Positions 25,297 to 35,300 of a stretch of 64,000 nt of DNA are shown here, in pieces. Origin of the DNA: Prevotellaceae bacterium UBA1075 (GTDB lineage Bacteria > Bacteroidota > Bacteroidia > Bacteroidales > Bacteroidaceae); contig DCCS01000038.1 in NCBI GenBank assembly GCA_002316015.1, positions 95,855 through 159,854 of the forward strand, in the 5' to 3' direction. Under the pieces are notes generated by a model, which did not search any database, had not been told where the DNA came from, and saw only the letters and a list, made by a program, of their open reading frames with translations. Within the stretch, counting starts at the first letter, position 1. Each line of letters starts with the position of its first letter. Made by a program: the position numbers and the translations under genes.

Positions 25297-25330
25297 AGAG
25301 TCCTCTCTCTCCATAAGGGAGGACTCTTGT
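25297..25330 (+). terminator. Hairpin between tuf and tRNA-Trp
   Basis: AGAGTCCTCTC (from 25297) pairs with GGGAGGACTCT (to 25327) over 11 bp, one of them a G-T pair, followed by TGTTT. It may be a partial terminator or a processing stem, since transcription seems to continue into tRNA-Trp-secE; no clear promoter lies in the 5 bp before the tRNA. Confidence 0.55.
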
Positions 25331-25332
25331 TT

Positions 25333-25408
25333 ACGGGAATAGCTCAGTCGGTAGAGCACTGGTCTCCAAAACCAGGTGTCGGGAGTTCGAGCCTCTCTTC
25401 CCGTGCCA
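25333..25408 (+). tRNA. tRNA-Trp (anticodon CCA)
   Basis: A 76-nt tRNA including an encoded 3' CCA: acceptor ACGGGAA / TTCCCGT, discriminator G, anticodon stem CTGGT / ACCAG around CTCCAAA (CCA). Its place between tuf and secE is the usual Bacteroidota arrangement. It is the only tRNA in the window with an encoded CCA. Confidence 0.95.
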
Positions 25409-25421
25409 AAAGGAAGAATCT

Positions 25422-25619
25422 ATGTTTGAGAAAATAAAAACATATTGCAAGGATTCATACGAAGAACTTGTATATAAGACCACATGGCCAACACGGTCAG
25501 AACTTATGAACAGTGCGGTTGTAGTTCTAATAGCTTCCCTATGCATCGCGCTGGTCGTATTTGTCATGGATTTCGTTTTCCAGCATGGTATGGAGTTCAT
25601 CTATGGTGTCTTGCGTTAA
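25422..25619 (+). CDS. secE: Preprotein translocase subunit SecE
   Basis: A 65-aa single-span SecE that clamps SecY in the inner-membrane Sec channel. The amphipathic N-terminal helix (FEKIKTYCKDSYEELVYKTTWPT) carries the conserved E-x(n)-K-x-x-W-P signature. One membrane segment follows (about residues 31-56). It is the short single-helix form found outside Enterobacteria. It is followed 15 bp later by nusG. Confidence 0.95.
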   Translation: MFEKIKTYCKDSYEELVYKTTWPTRSELMNSAVVVLIASLCIALVVFVMDFVFQHGMEFIYGVLR

Positions 25620-25634
25620 TCTTTCGGTGAGGGT

Positions 25635-26180
25635 ATGGCTGATACTGGAATGAAATGGTACGTGATGCGTGCCATAAGTGGAAAGGAAGGCAAGGTAAAG
25701 GAATACGTGGACGCGATGCTTCATCAAGGTGGAGCGTTTGCCGAACATGTGTCCCAAGTGCTTATACCTACCGAGAAAACCGTGACTGTAGTCAACGGAA
25801 AGCGCAAGGTGAAGGAGAAGAACCGCTACAGCGGCTATGTCTTTGTCGAGGCCGAACTCGTGGGTGAGGTGCAGGCTATGCTGAGGAACATTCCCGATGT
25901 GCTTGGCTTCCTGAGCGACACCAAGACAAATACCACTCCCATGCCGCTCCGCCCAGCTGAGGTGAAACAGATGCTGGGCGAAATTGACGAGGTTCCCGAA
26001 GATGTTGTCATACCTTTCGAGGTGGGCGAAAGCGTCAAGGTTACAGAAGGCCCCTTCAGTGGCTTTGACGCAATCATCGAGGAGGTGAACAATGACAAGA
26101 AGAAGTTGAAGGTGATGGTCAGGATTTTCGGACGTAAGACTCCGTTGGACCTTGGTTTTATGCAGGTGGAGAAGCAGTAA
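25635..26180 (+). CDS. nusG: Transcription termination/antitermination protein NusG
   Basis: A 181-aa NusG that links RNA polymerase with Rho or the ribosome. The N-terminal NGN domain begins KWYVMRAISGKEGKVKEYV and includes the YSGYVFVEAEL strand. The C-terminal KOW domain has FEVGESVKVTEGPFSGFDAIIEE, and the protein ends GRKTPLDLGFMQVEK. Position between secE and rplK matches the conserved operon. The start at 25635 aligns with the family N-terminus. Confidence 0.96.
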   Translation: MADTGMKWYVMRAISGKEGKVKEYVDAMLHQGGAFAEHVSQVLIPTEKTVTVVNGKRKVKEKNRYSGYVFVEAELVGEVQAMLRNIPDVLGFLSDTKTNTTPMPLRPAEVKQMLGEIDEVPEDVVIPFEVGESVKVTEGPFSGFDAIIEEVNNDKKKLKVMVRIFGRKTPLDLGFMQVEKQ

Positions 26181-26237
26181 GGCACTTTGTTACGGTGTCT
26201 GGTGCTGACCAAACAATAAAAATAATTAGAAACGACA

Positions 26238-26678
26238 ATGGCTAAAGAAGTTGCTGGATTAATCAAATTGCAGATTAAGGGCGGCGCTGCGAATCCATCT
26301 CCCCCAGTGGGGCCTGCTCTTGGTTCAAAGGGCATCAACATCATGGATTTCTGCAAGGCCTTCAATGCCAGGACACAGGATCGCGCCGGAAAGGTGCTTC
26401 CCGTGGTCATCACTTACTACACGGACAAGTCTTATGATTTTATCGTAAAGACTCCGCCTGTGGCAGTACAGTTGCTTGAGGCGGCGAAGATCAAGAGCGG
26501 TTCCGCAGAGCCCAACCGTAAGAAGGTGGCCGAAATCACTTGGGATCAAGTGAGGGCAATCGCCCAGGACAAGATGCCAGATTTGAACTGCTTCACTGTA
26601 GAGTCTGCCATGACTCTGGTTGCTGGTACGGCCAGAAGTATGGGCATTACCGTAAAGGGTGAATTCCCTGGAAAATAA
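26238..26678 (+). CDS. rplK: 50S ribosomal protein uL11
   Basis: A 146-aa L11, part of the GTPase-associated centre with 23S rRNA. Marks are LIKLQIKGGAANPSPPVGPALG (N-terminal Pro-rich switch domain) and the C-terminal rRNA-binding domain ending VESAMTLVAGTARSMGITV. It is the first ribosomal gene of the rplKAJL-rpoBC cluster, 18 bp before rplA. Confidence 0.97.
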   Translation: MAKEVAGLIKLQIKGGAANPSPPVGPALGSKGINIMDFCKAFNARTQDRAGKVLPVVITYYTDKSYDFIVKTPPVAVQLLEAAKIKSGSAEPNRKKVAEITWDQVRAIAQDKMPDLNCFTVESAMTLVAGTARSMGITVKGEFPGK

Positions 26679-26696
26679 TTAAAAACTTCAATTAAG

Positions 26697-27395
26697 ATGA
26701 GTAAACTGACAAAGAACCAGAAGTTGGTGGCTGACAAGATTGAAGCAGGGAAGGCATACACTCTGAAAGAGGCATCCGCTTTGGTGAAGGAAATTTCCAC
26801 CACCAAGTTTGACGCGTCGGTGGACATGGATGTACGCCTGGGTGTTGACCCCAGAAAGGCCAACCAGATGGTGCGTGGCGTGGTGTCTCTGCCCAACGGA
26901 ACGGGTAAGGTGACGCGTGTGCTCTGTCTGTGCACACCTGACGCTGAGGCTGCGGCCAAGGAGGCAGGTGCTGACTATGTCGGTCTGGATGAATACATCG
27001 AGAAAATCAAAGGTGGCTGGACGGATGTAGATGTCATCATCACTATGCCTTCCATCATGGGCAAGATTGGTGCCCTGGGGCGTGTGCTCGGTCCTCGCGG
27101 ACTGATGCCCAATCCCAAGAGCGGTACCGTGACCATGGATGTGGCCAAGGCTGTGCGTGAGGTAAAGCAGGGCAAGATTGACTTCAAGGTTGACAAGACC
27201 GGCATCGTGCATGCGTCTATCGGAAAGGTGTCTTTCACACCAGAGCAGATTGCGCAGAATGCCAAAGAGTTCATCGCAACCATTATCAAACTGAAGCCTT
27301 CTTCTGCAAAGGGCACATATGTGAAGAGCATTTATCTTTCAAGTACTATGAGCCGAGGCATCAAGATTGACCCTAAGGCTACTGAGGAAATCTAA
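26697..27395 (+). CDS. rplA: 50S ribosomal protein uL1
   Basis: A 232-aa L1, the stalk protein near the E site, which in many bacteria also represses its own operon. The family phrase FDASVDMDVRLGVDPRKANQ and the signature IMGKIGALGRVLGPRGLMPNP are present, and the protein ends SIYLSSTMSRGIKID. I do not see a convincing L1 mRNA binding site in the short 5' leader, so regulation is left open. Confidence 0.97.
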   Translation: MSKLTKNQKLVADKIEAGKAYTLKEASALVKEISTTKFDASVDMDVRLGVDPRKANQMVRGVVSLPNGTGKVTRVLCLCTPDAEAAAKEAGADYVGLDEYIEKIKGGWTDVDVIITMPSIMGKIGALGRVLGPRGLMPNPKSGTVTMDVAKAVREVKQGKIDFKVDKTGIVHASIGKVSFTPEQIAQNAKEFIATIIKLKPSSAKGTYVKSIYLSSTMSRGIKIDPKATEEI

Positions 27396-27409
27396 ATTCG
27401 AGGAAAGTC

Positions 27410-27934
27410 ATGAGAAAGGAAGATAAGAGTGCGGTAATTGCACATCTTGGAGAGTTGCTGAACGAGTATCCCCACTTCTACATAGTGGATGTGGAGGGTT
27501 TGGATGCCGCCGCAACAACACAGCTCCGCAGGCAGTGCTTCGAGAAGGAACTCAAGATGGTGGTCGTGAAGAACACGCTGCTTGAGAAAACCCTTGAGAA
27601 AAAGGGCGAGGAGTTCGAGGTTCTGAAGAAGGTTCTGAAAGGTACGTCAGCAGTGGTTTTCTCTCATGTGGCAAATGCTCCCGCCAAGATGATAAAGGAG
27701 TACATGGCCAAAAAGGCAGAGAAACCCGCGCTGAAGGCCGCCTATGCCGAGGAGGGTATCTATGTAGGTGCTGACCAGTTGGATGTTCTCTGCTCCATCA
27801 AGAGCAAGAATGAGGTTATTGCTGAGATTGTGTCTTTGCTGCAGTCTCCGGCCAAGAATGTTCTGTCTGCCTTGCAGTCTGGACAGAATACAATTCATGG
27901 AGTTCTGAAAACTCTGGGTGAGAGGGGCGAGTAA
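27410..27934 (+). CDS. rplJ: 50S ribosomal protein uL10
   Basis: A 174-aa L10, which anchors L7/L12 dimers to the ribosome. The N-terminal rRNA-binding domain (KSAVIAHLGELLNEYPHFYIVDVEGL) and the C-terminal helix that binds L7/L12 are both present. The gap after rplA is only 14 bp, so the long autoregulatory L10 leader of E. coli is not present here. Confidence 0.96.
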   Translation: MRKEDKSAVIAHLGELLNEYPHFYIVDVEGLDAAATTQLRRQCFEKELKMVVVKNTLLEKTLEKKGEEFEVLKKVLKGTSAVVFSHVANAPAKMIKEYMAKKAEKPALKAAYAEEGIYVGADQLDVLCSIKSKNEVIAEIVSLLQSPAKNVLSALQSGQNTIHGVLKTLGERGE

Positions 27935-27994
27935 CCAAGTCCTGCTCCCGAAAGAAGCAAATAAAGTAAATAATAAAAACACAGTAGAAATAAA

Positions 27995-28372
27995 ATGGCA
28001 GATTTGAAAGCTATTGCTGAAGAGTTGGTAAACTTGACAGTGAAAGAGGTTAATGAGTTGGCAACCATCCTGAAGGAAGAGTATGGTATCGAGCCTGCGG
28101 CAGCCGCTGTGGCTGTTGCTGCTCCTGGAGCAGCAGGTGCTGCTGCCGCAGAGGAAGAGAAGACAAGTTTCGATGTGGTGCTGAAGAGCCCCGGCGCAGC
28201 CAAACTCCAGGTGGTCAAGGCTGTCAAAGAGGCTTGCGGTCTCGGACTGAAGGAGGCCAAGGATCTCGTTGACGGTGCGCCCAGCACTCTGAAGGAGGGC
28301 ATGGCCAAGGCTGACGCAGAGGCTTTGAAGAAGACTCTCGAGGACGCTGGCGCTGAGATTGAGTTGAAGTAA
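27995..28372 (+). CDS. rplL: 50S ribosomal protein bL12 (L7/L12)
   Basis: A 125-aa acidic stalk protein that recruits translation GTPases. The N-terminal dimer domain (DLKAIAEELVNLTVKEVNELA) is followed by an Ala/Gly-rich hinge (about 36-53) and the C-terminal domain with KTSFDVVL, VVKAVKEACGLGLKEAKDLVD and the end DAGAEIELK. A hairpin-T element between it and rpoB suggests partial termination, which would let ribosomal proteins be made in excess over RNA polymerase. Confidence 0.97.
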   Translation: MADLKAIAEELVNLTVKEVNELATILKEEYGIEPAAAAVAVAAPGAAGAAAAEEEKTSFDVVLKSPGAAKLQVVKAVKEACGLGLKEAKDLVDGAPSTLKEGMAKADAEALKKTLEDAGAEIELK

Positions 28373-28400
28373 TCAGTCCTGTCGAAAACAGGTATAGGTG

Positions 28401-28435
28401 AAGGATCCTCTGGTAGAGGGTTCTTTGCCTTTTTG
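28401..28435 (+). terminator. Attenuator-like hairpin between rplL and rpoB
   Basis: AAGGATCCTCT (28401-28411) pairs along its full length with AGAGGGTTCTT (28415-28425), with two G-T pairs and a 3-nt loop, then TGCCTTTTTG. It is an intrinsic-terminator shape inside an operon, comparable in place to the rplL-rpoBC attenuator known in E. coli. Confidence 0.65.
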
Positions 28436-28474
28436 TGTCTATATCCTTTTGTGGGTCTTTTTAAACAACTTTAG

Positions 28475-31400
28475 ATGGCTAAAATAGTTGACCAAAGAGT
28501 TAATTTCGCTTCCGTGAAGAGTCCGATGCCTTATCCCGACTTCCTGGAAGTGCAGTTGAAGTCTTTTAAGGACTTCTTGCAGTTGGACACGCCTCCTGAG
28601 CTCCGCAAGAATGACGGCTTGTACAAGGTGTTCGCCGAGAACTTCCCGATAGCCGACACACGCAACAATTTCGTTCTTGAGTTCCTGGACTATTATATCG
28701 ACCCGCCACGCTACTCTATAGAGGAGTGTCTTGAGAGAGGGCTGACATACAGTGTGCCTTTGAAGGCAAAACTGAAACTTTTCTGTACCGACCCCGACCA
28801 CGAGGACTTCGATACGGTCATCCAGGACGTGTTTCTTGGCCCTATTCCTTATATGACAAGCAACGGCACGTTTGTCATCAATGGTGCCGAGCGTGTTGTG
28901 GTGTCCCAGTTGCACCGTTCTCCTGGCGTGTTCTTCGGAAGCAGTGTCCATGCCAACGGTACACAGCTGTATTCTGCAAGAATTATTCCCTTCAAAGGAA
29001 GTTGGATTGAGTTTGCCACAGACATCAACAACGTGATGTACGCTTACATCGACCGCAAGAAGAAGTTGCCTGTGACCACGCTCCTGCGCGCCATCGGATT
29101 TGAGACGGACAAGGATATACTTGAGATTTTTGACCTGGCGGAGGAAGTGAAGGTCACACGTGAGAACCTGAAGAAGTACGAGGGCAGGAAACTGGCCGCG
29201 AGGGTTCTGAAGAGTTGGGTAGAGGACTTTGTCGATGAGGATACGGGCGAGGTGGTGTCTATCGAGCGCAACGAGGTCGTGCTTGACCGTGAGAGTGTCC
29301 TTGACGATGAGTCAATCGAGGTGATTCTCAACAGCAACGTGTCCACCATCCTGGTACACAAGGAAGCGCAGGAGAATAATGCCGCCTCTGATTACTCAAT
29401 CATCTTCGACACGTTGAAGAAGGACATAACCAACAGCGAGAAGGAGGCTGTTCTGTTTATATACAGGCAGTTGAGAAATGCCGATCCGGCTGATGAGGCA
29501 AGTGCTCATGAGGTAATCAACAACCTCTTCTTCAGCGACAAGCGTTATGACTTGGGCGAGGTGGGACGTTACCGCATCAACCACAAGTTGAATCTGCACA
29601 CCGATATGGACGTGCGCGTGCTGACCAAGGAGGACATCATCGAGATTATCAAGTATCTGATAGAACTGGTGAATTCCAACGCGAAGGTGGATGACATCGA
29701 CCACTTGAGCAACCGTCGCGTGCGCACGGTGGGAGAGCAACTGAGCAACCAGTTCGCTGTGGGCCTCGCCCGTATGGGACGTACCATCCGCGAGCGCATG
29801 AATGTGCGCGACAACGAGGTGTTCACTCCCACCGACCTGATAAATGCCAAGACCATCAGCAGTGTCATCAACACATTCTTCGGCACCAATGCCCTGAGCC
29901 AGTTCATGGACCAGACCAATCCTCTGGCAGAGGTGACGCACAAGCGCCGCCTCTCGGCTTTGGGCCCGGGTGGCTTGTCTCGAGAGCGTGCAGGATTTGA
30001 GGTGCGTGACGTGCATTACACCCATTACGGGCGTCTCTGTCCTATTGAGTCTCCCGAGGGTCCCAACATCGGCCTTATCTCCTCGCTTTGCGTGTATGCG
30101 AAAATCAACGACCTGGGCTTCATCGAGACACCCTACCGCAAAGTGAACAATGGCGTGGTTGACCTTTCGGAGAATGGTGTCAGGTACATGACGGCCGAGG
30201 AGGAGGAGGGCAAGATCATAGGCCAGGGCAATGCGCCCCTTAATGACGACGGCACGTTTATACGCGCCAAGGTGAAGTGCCGTGAGGACGATGACTATCC
30301 GGTGGTTCCTCCCTCCGAGGTTGACTATATGGATGTGGCTCCTCAGCAGATAGCCTCAATCGCGGCGGCACTTATTCCTTTCCTTGAGCATGACGATGCG
30401 CACCGCGCTCTGATGGGGTCGAACATGATGCGTCAGGCCGTCCCCCTGATGCGCTCCGAAGCGCCCATCGTGGGTACGGGCATCGAGCGCCAGGTTTGCG
30501 AGGACTCCCGCACGATGATTACCGCCGAGGGCGATGGCGTGGTGGAGTATGTGGACGCGACCACCATACGCATCCTGTATGACCGTACCGAGGATGAGGA
30601 GTTCGTCAGCTTTGAGCCTGCCCTGAAAGAATACCGTATACCAAAATTCAGGCGCACCAACCAGAGCATGACCATTGACTTGCGTCCCATATGCAACAAG
30701 GGCGACAGGGTCGTAAAGGGACAAATCCTGACCGAGGGCTACTCCACCGAGGACGGCGAGTTGGCTTTGGGCAAGAACTTGCTTGTGGCTTACATGCCGT
30801 GGAAGGGATACAACTATGAGGATGCCATTGTGCTGAACGAGCGTGTCGTGCGTGAGGATATCCTTACCAGTGTGCATGTGGAGGAATTCTCGCTTGAGGT
30901 GCGCGAGACAAAGCGGGGCATGGAGGAATTGACTTCGGATATTCCCAATGTGAGCGAGGAGGCGACCAAGGACCTGGACGAGAACGGCATCATACGCATT
31001 GGTGCGCGCGTGGCTCCGGGTGACATCATGATAGGCAAGATTACCCCGAAGGGAGAGAGCGACCCCAGCCCCGAAGAGAAACTCTTGCGTGCCATCTTTG
31101 GTGACAAGGCCGGTGACGTGAAGGACGCGTCACTGAAGGCGAGCCCCTCATTGAATGGTGTGGTCATAGACAAGAAACTCTTCTCGAAGGCGGTGAAGAC
31201 GCGCGCGGCCAAGCAGCAAGACAAGCCCCGTCTGGCCGCCATTGACGAGGAGTTCAATGACAAGGTGGAGGATTTGAAGGCCATTCTTGTTGACAAATTG
31301 ATTGAGCTTACCAGGGACAAGAAGAGCCAGGGCGTGAAGGACTATATGGGCGTTGACCTGATACCCAAGGGCGCTCCCATTACGGCCAGTGTGCTCAACA

Positions 31401-32293
31401 ATTTCGATTACACAGCGGTACAACTAAGCGGATGGACTGATGACGAGCATGCCAACAAGTTGATAAGTCAACTTATCATCAACTACTTGAAGAAGTACAA
31501 GTTGCTTGATGCCGAGATGAAGCGCAAGAAGTTTGCCATCACCATAGGCGACGAACTGCCCTCAGGCATCATACAGATGGCCAAGGTGTACATCGCCAAG
31601 AAGCGCAAGATCGGTGTCGGTGACAAAATGGCCGGACGCCATGGCAACAAGGGCATCGTGAGTAAGATAGTCCGCCAGGAGGACATGCCTTTCCTTGCCG
31701 ACGGAACCCCGGTGGACATTGTCCTCAATCCTCTGGGTGTGCCCTCGCGAATGAACATCGGGCAAATATTCGAGACCGTTCTTGGATATGCGGGCATGAA
31801 ACTTGGGGTGAAGTTTGCCACTCCCATCTTCGACGGAGCCACACTGGACGACCTGTGCGAGTGGACAGACAAGGCAGGCCTGCCCCGTTATTGTTCCACG
31901 CAGTTGTACGACGGTTCTACCGGTGAACCCTTTGACCAGCTGGCTACGGTGGGAGTCGCGTATATGCTGAAACTCGGCCACATGGTAGAGGACAAGATGC
32001 ACGCGCGCAGCATTGGCCCGTACTCGCTCATTACCCAGCAGCCCTTGGGCGGCAAGGCACAGTTCGGTGGTCAGCGTTTCGGAGAGATGGAGGTGTGGGC
32101 CGTGGAGGCGTTCGGCGCCTCACATGTGCTCCAGGAGATTCTGACCATCAAGAGCGATGACGTGGTGGGCCGAAGCAAGGCATACGAGGCCATTGTAAAG
32201 GGTGATGCCATGCCTACGCCGGGAATACCCGAGTCACTCAACGTTCTGCTGCACGAGTTGCGCGGCCTGGGACTGAGCATCACACTGGAATAA
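28475..32293 (+). CDS. rpoB: DNA-directed RNA polymerase subunit beta
   Basis: A 1272-aa beta subunit of RNA polymerase. Landmarks are the rifampicin-pocket segment FFGTNALSQFMDQTNPLAEVTHKRRLSALG (Rif cluster I, within residues 460-500), SPEGPNIGLISSL, and the C-terminal GKAQFGGQRFGEMEVWAVEAFGA with the end HELRGLGLSI. In the Rif region the usual S, Q, D, H, R and S residues look wild type, so nothing suggests rifampicin resistance. It is separated from rpoC by 34 bp. Confidence 0.98.
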   Translation: MAKIVDQRVNFASVKSPMPYPDFLEVQLKSFKDFLQLDTPPELRKNDGLYKVFAENFPIADTRNNFVLEFLDYYIDPPRYSIEECLERGLTYSVPLKAKLKLFCTDPDHEDFDTVIQDVFLGPIPYMTSNGTFVINGAERVVVSQLHRSPGVFFGSSVHANGTQLYSARIIPFKGSWIEFATDINNVMYAYIDRKKKLPVTTLLRAIGFETDKDILEIFDLAEEVKVTRENLKKYEGRKLAARVLKSWVEDFVDEDTGEVVSIERNEVVLDRESVLDDESIEVILNSNVSTILVHKEAQENNAASDYSIIFDTLKKDITNSEKEAVLFIYRQLRNADPADEASAHEVINNLFFSDKRYDLGEVGRYRINHKLNLHTDMDVRVLTKEDIIEIIKYLIELVNSNAKVDDIDHLSNRRVRTVGEQLSNQFAVGLARMGRTIRERMNVRDNEVFTPTDLINAKTISSVINTFFGTNALSQFMDQTNPLAEVTHKRRLSALGPGGLSRERAGFEVRDVHYTHYGRLCPIESPEGPNIGLISSLCVYAKINDLGFIETPYRKVNNGVVDLSENGVRYMTAEEEEGKIIGQGNAPLNDDGTFIRAKVKCREDDDYPVVPPSEVDYMDVAPQQIASIAAALIPFLEHDDAHRALMGSNMMRQAVPLMRSEAPIVGTGIERQVCEDSRTMITAEGDGVVEYVDATTIRILYDRTEDEEFVSFEPALKEYRIPKFRRTNQSMTIDLRPICNKGDRVVKGQILTEGYSTEDGELALGKNLLVAYMPWKGYNYEDAIVLNERVVREDILTSVHVEEFSLEVRETKRGMEELTSDIPNVSEEATKDLDENGIIRIGARVAPGDIMIGKITPKGESDPSPEEKLLRAIFGDKAGDVKDASLKASPSLNGVVIDKKLFSKAVKTRAAKQQDKPRLAAIDEEFNDKVEDLKAILVDKLIELTRDKKSQGVKDYMGVDLIPKGAPITASVLNNFDYTAVQLSGWTDDEHANKLISQLIINYLKKYKLLDAEMKRKKFAITIGDELPSGIIQMAKVYIAKKRKIGVGDKMAGRHGNKGIVSKIVRQEDMPFLADGTPVDIVLNPLGVPSRMNIGQIFETVLGYAGMKLGVKFATPIFDGATLDDLCEWTDKAGLPRYCSTQLYDGSTGEPFDQLATVGVAYMLKLGHMVEDKMHARSIGPYSLITQQPLGGKAQFGGQRFGEMEVWAVEAFGASHVLQEILTIKSDDVVGRSKAYEAIVKGDAMPTPGIPESLNVLLHELRGLGLSITLE

Positions 32294-32327
32294 ACGAATA
32301 ACGTACTCTTTTAGACAAAGGATATAT

Positions 32328-35300
32328 ATGGCTTTTAAGAAAGAAACAAAGGTAAAGACCAATTTTACCAAGATAACCATTGGCCTGGCTTCTCCCGAAG
32401 AGATTCTGGAGAACTCGTATGGTGAGGTCTTGAAACCAGAGACCATCAACTACCGTACCTACAAGCCCGAGCGCGACGGCCTCTTCTGCGAGCGCATCTT
32501 CGGTCCCACCAAGGATTATGAGTGCCATTGTGGAAAGTACAAGCGCATCCGCTATAAGGGTATCGTCTGCGACCGTTGTGGCGTGGAGGTGACAGAGAAG
32601 AAAGTTCGCCGCGAGCGCAGCGGGCACATCCAGTTGGTCGTGCCGGTCGCACATATTTGGTATTTCAGGTCATTGCCCAACAAGATAGGGTACCTCCTGG
32701 GTATCCCCACCAAGAAACTGGACTCCATAATATATTATGAGCGCTATGTCGTGATACAGCCTGGCGTGATGGAGAATGACCCCGACACGCCTTTGGCACG
32801 CCTTGACCTGCTCTCCGAGGATGAGTATCTGGGCGTGCTTGAGAAACTTCCACAGGAAAACGCCTTCCTGGATGACTCTGACCCCAACAAGTTCGTTGCC
32901 AAGATGGGCGCGGAGGCCATTTATGACCTGCTTGTGCAAATTGACCTGGACTCGCTGTCTTATCAGTTGCGCGACCTGGCCAGCCAGGACACGGCACAGC
33001 AGCGCAAGAACGAGGCTCTGAAGCGTCTTCAGGTGGTGGAGAGTTTCCGTGCGAGCCGTGGACGCAACAAGCCCGAGTGGATGATTATGAAGATAATTCC
33101 TGTCATTCCGCCCGAGTTGCGCCCCCTGGTTCCTCTGGATGGCGGACGTTTTGCCACCAGCGACCTCAACGACCTCTATCGCCGCGTCATCATCCGCAAC
33201 AACCGTCTGAAGCGTCTCATCGAGATCAAGGCTCCCGAGGTGATTCTGCGCAACGAGAAGCGCATGTTGCAAGAGGCCGTTGACAGCCTCTTCGACAACA
33301 GCCGAAAGAGCAGCGCGGTCAAGACCGAGAACAACCGTCCGCTGAAGTCCCTCAGCGACTCCCTGAAGGGCAAGCAGGGACGCTTCCGCCAGAACCTGTT
33401 GGGAAAGCGTGTTGACTATTCGGCGCGTTCCGTGATTGTCGTGGGGCCCGAGTTGAAGATGGGCGAGTGCGGCCTGCCCAAACTGATGGCGGCCGAGCTT
33501 TACAAGCCGTTTATCATACGCAAACTCATCGAGCGTGGCATCGTGAAGACGATGAAGAGTGCCAAGAAGATTGTTGACCGCAAGGACCCAGTCATCTGGG
33601 ATATCCTGGAGCATGTGATGAAGGGACACCCTGTCCTGCTCAACCGTGCGCCCACACTGCACCGCCTGGGCATACAGGCGTTCCAGCCTAAGATGATTGA
33701 GGGTAAGGCTATCCAGTTGCATCCCCTGGCATGTACCGCCTTCAATGCCGACTTCGACGGTGACCAGATGGCTGTGCACTTGCCCTTGAGCAATGAGGCC
33801 ATCCTGGAGGCACAGATATTGATGCTCCAGTCTCACAACATCCTGAATCCCGCCAATGGCGCTCCTATCACTGTGCCCTCACAGGACATGGTGCTGGGGC
33901 TGTACTACATCACCAAACTGCGTCCGGGAGCCAAGGGGGCAGGCCTGAAGTTCTATGGCCCCGAGGAAGCCATCATCGCCTACAACGAGAAGCGAGTGGA
34001 CGTGCATGCTCCCGTGCAGGTGATTGTGGATGACAAGCTGGAGGACGGAACCATTGGCAAGCGCATGGTCGAGACTTCGGTGGGGCGTGTGATAGCCAAT
34101 GAGATTATCCCTGTCGAGGTGGGTTTCTTCAACGATGTCATTTCCAAGAAGACGCTGCGCGGCATCATCACCGATGTCATCAAGACTGTGGGTGTGGCGC
34201 GTGCCTGCGAGTTCCTCGACGGCATCAAGAACCTGGGCTATCGCCTGGCCTACGAGGGTGGACTTTCCTTTAACCTGGGCGACATCATCATCCCCAAGGA
34301 GAAGGCCGAGCTCATCAAGAAGGGCAATGAGGAGATTGAGCGCATATCCTCGGAGTACGGCATGGGCTTCATCACCGACAAGGAACGTTACAACCAGGTG
34401 ATTGACACATGGACGCATGTCAACAACGAGCTTTCGGCCGTGCTGATGAAGACCATGAAGGAGGCCGACCAGGGATTCAATGCCGTATATATGATGCTGG
34501 ATTCTGGAGCCCGTGGCAGTGCCGGACAGATCAGCCAGCTCTCGGGCATGCGTGGACTGATGTCCAAGCCCCAGAAGGCGGGTGCCGAGCCCCTCACCAT
34601 CGAGAACCCCATCCTGTCCAACTTCAAGGAAGGCATGTCTGTGCTTGAGTATTTCATCTCAACCCATGGAGCCCGCAAGGGCTTGGCCGACACCGCCCTG
34701 AAGACGGCCGACGCTGGTTATCTTACCCGTCGTCTGGTGGACGTGAGCCACGATGTAATTATCAACGAGGAGGATTGCGGTACCCTGCGCGGCCTTATGT
34801 GCACCGCGCTCAAGAATGGCGACGAGGTGATCAGCAGTCTCTACGAGCGTATCCTGGGGCGCGTGTCGGTGCATGACATCATACATCCCACCACGGGCAA
34901 GCTCATCTGCGCGGCCGGTGAGGAAATCAACGAGGCCAAGGCACAGGAGATTGAGGACAGCCCCATCGAGATGGTGGAGATACGATCCGTGCTTACCTGT
35001 GAGAGCAAGAAGGGTGTGTGCATGAAGTGCTACGGTCGCAACTTGGCCACCAGCCGCATGGTGCAGAAAGGCGAGGCCGTGGGTGTGATTGCCGCCCAGT
35101 CTATAGGTGAGCCCGGTACTCAGTTGACACTGCGCACATTCCACGCCGGTGGTGTGGCCAGCAACGCTGCCGCAAACGCCATGATACGCGCCAAATATGA
35201 TGCGCGTGTCGAGTTTGACGAATTGCGCACCGTGCCTGTCACCGATGAGGATGGGAAACCGGCCATGGTGGTGGTGAGCCGCCTGACGGAGATACGGTTT

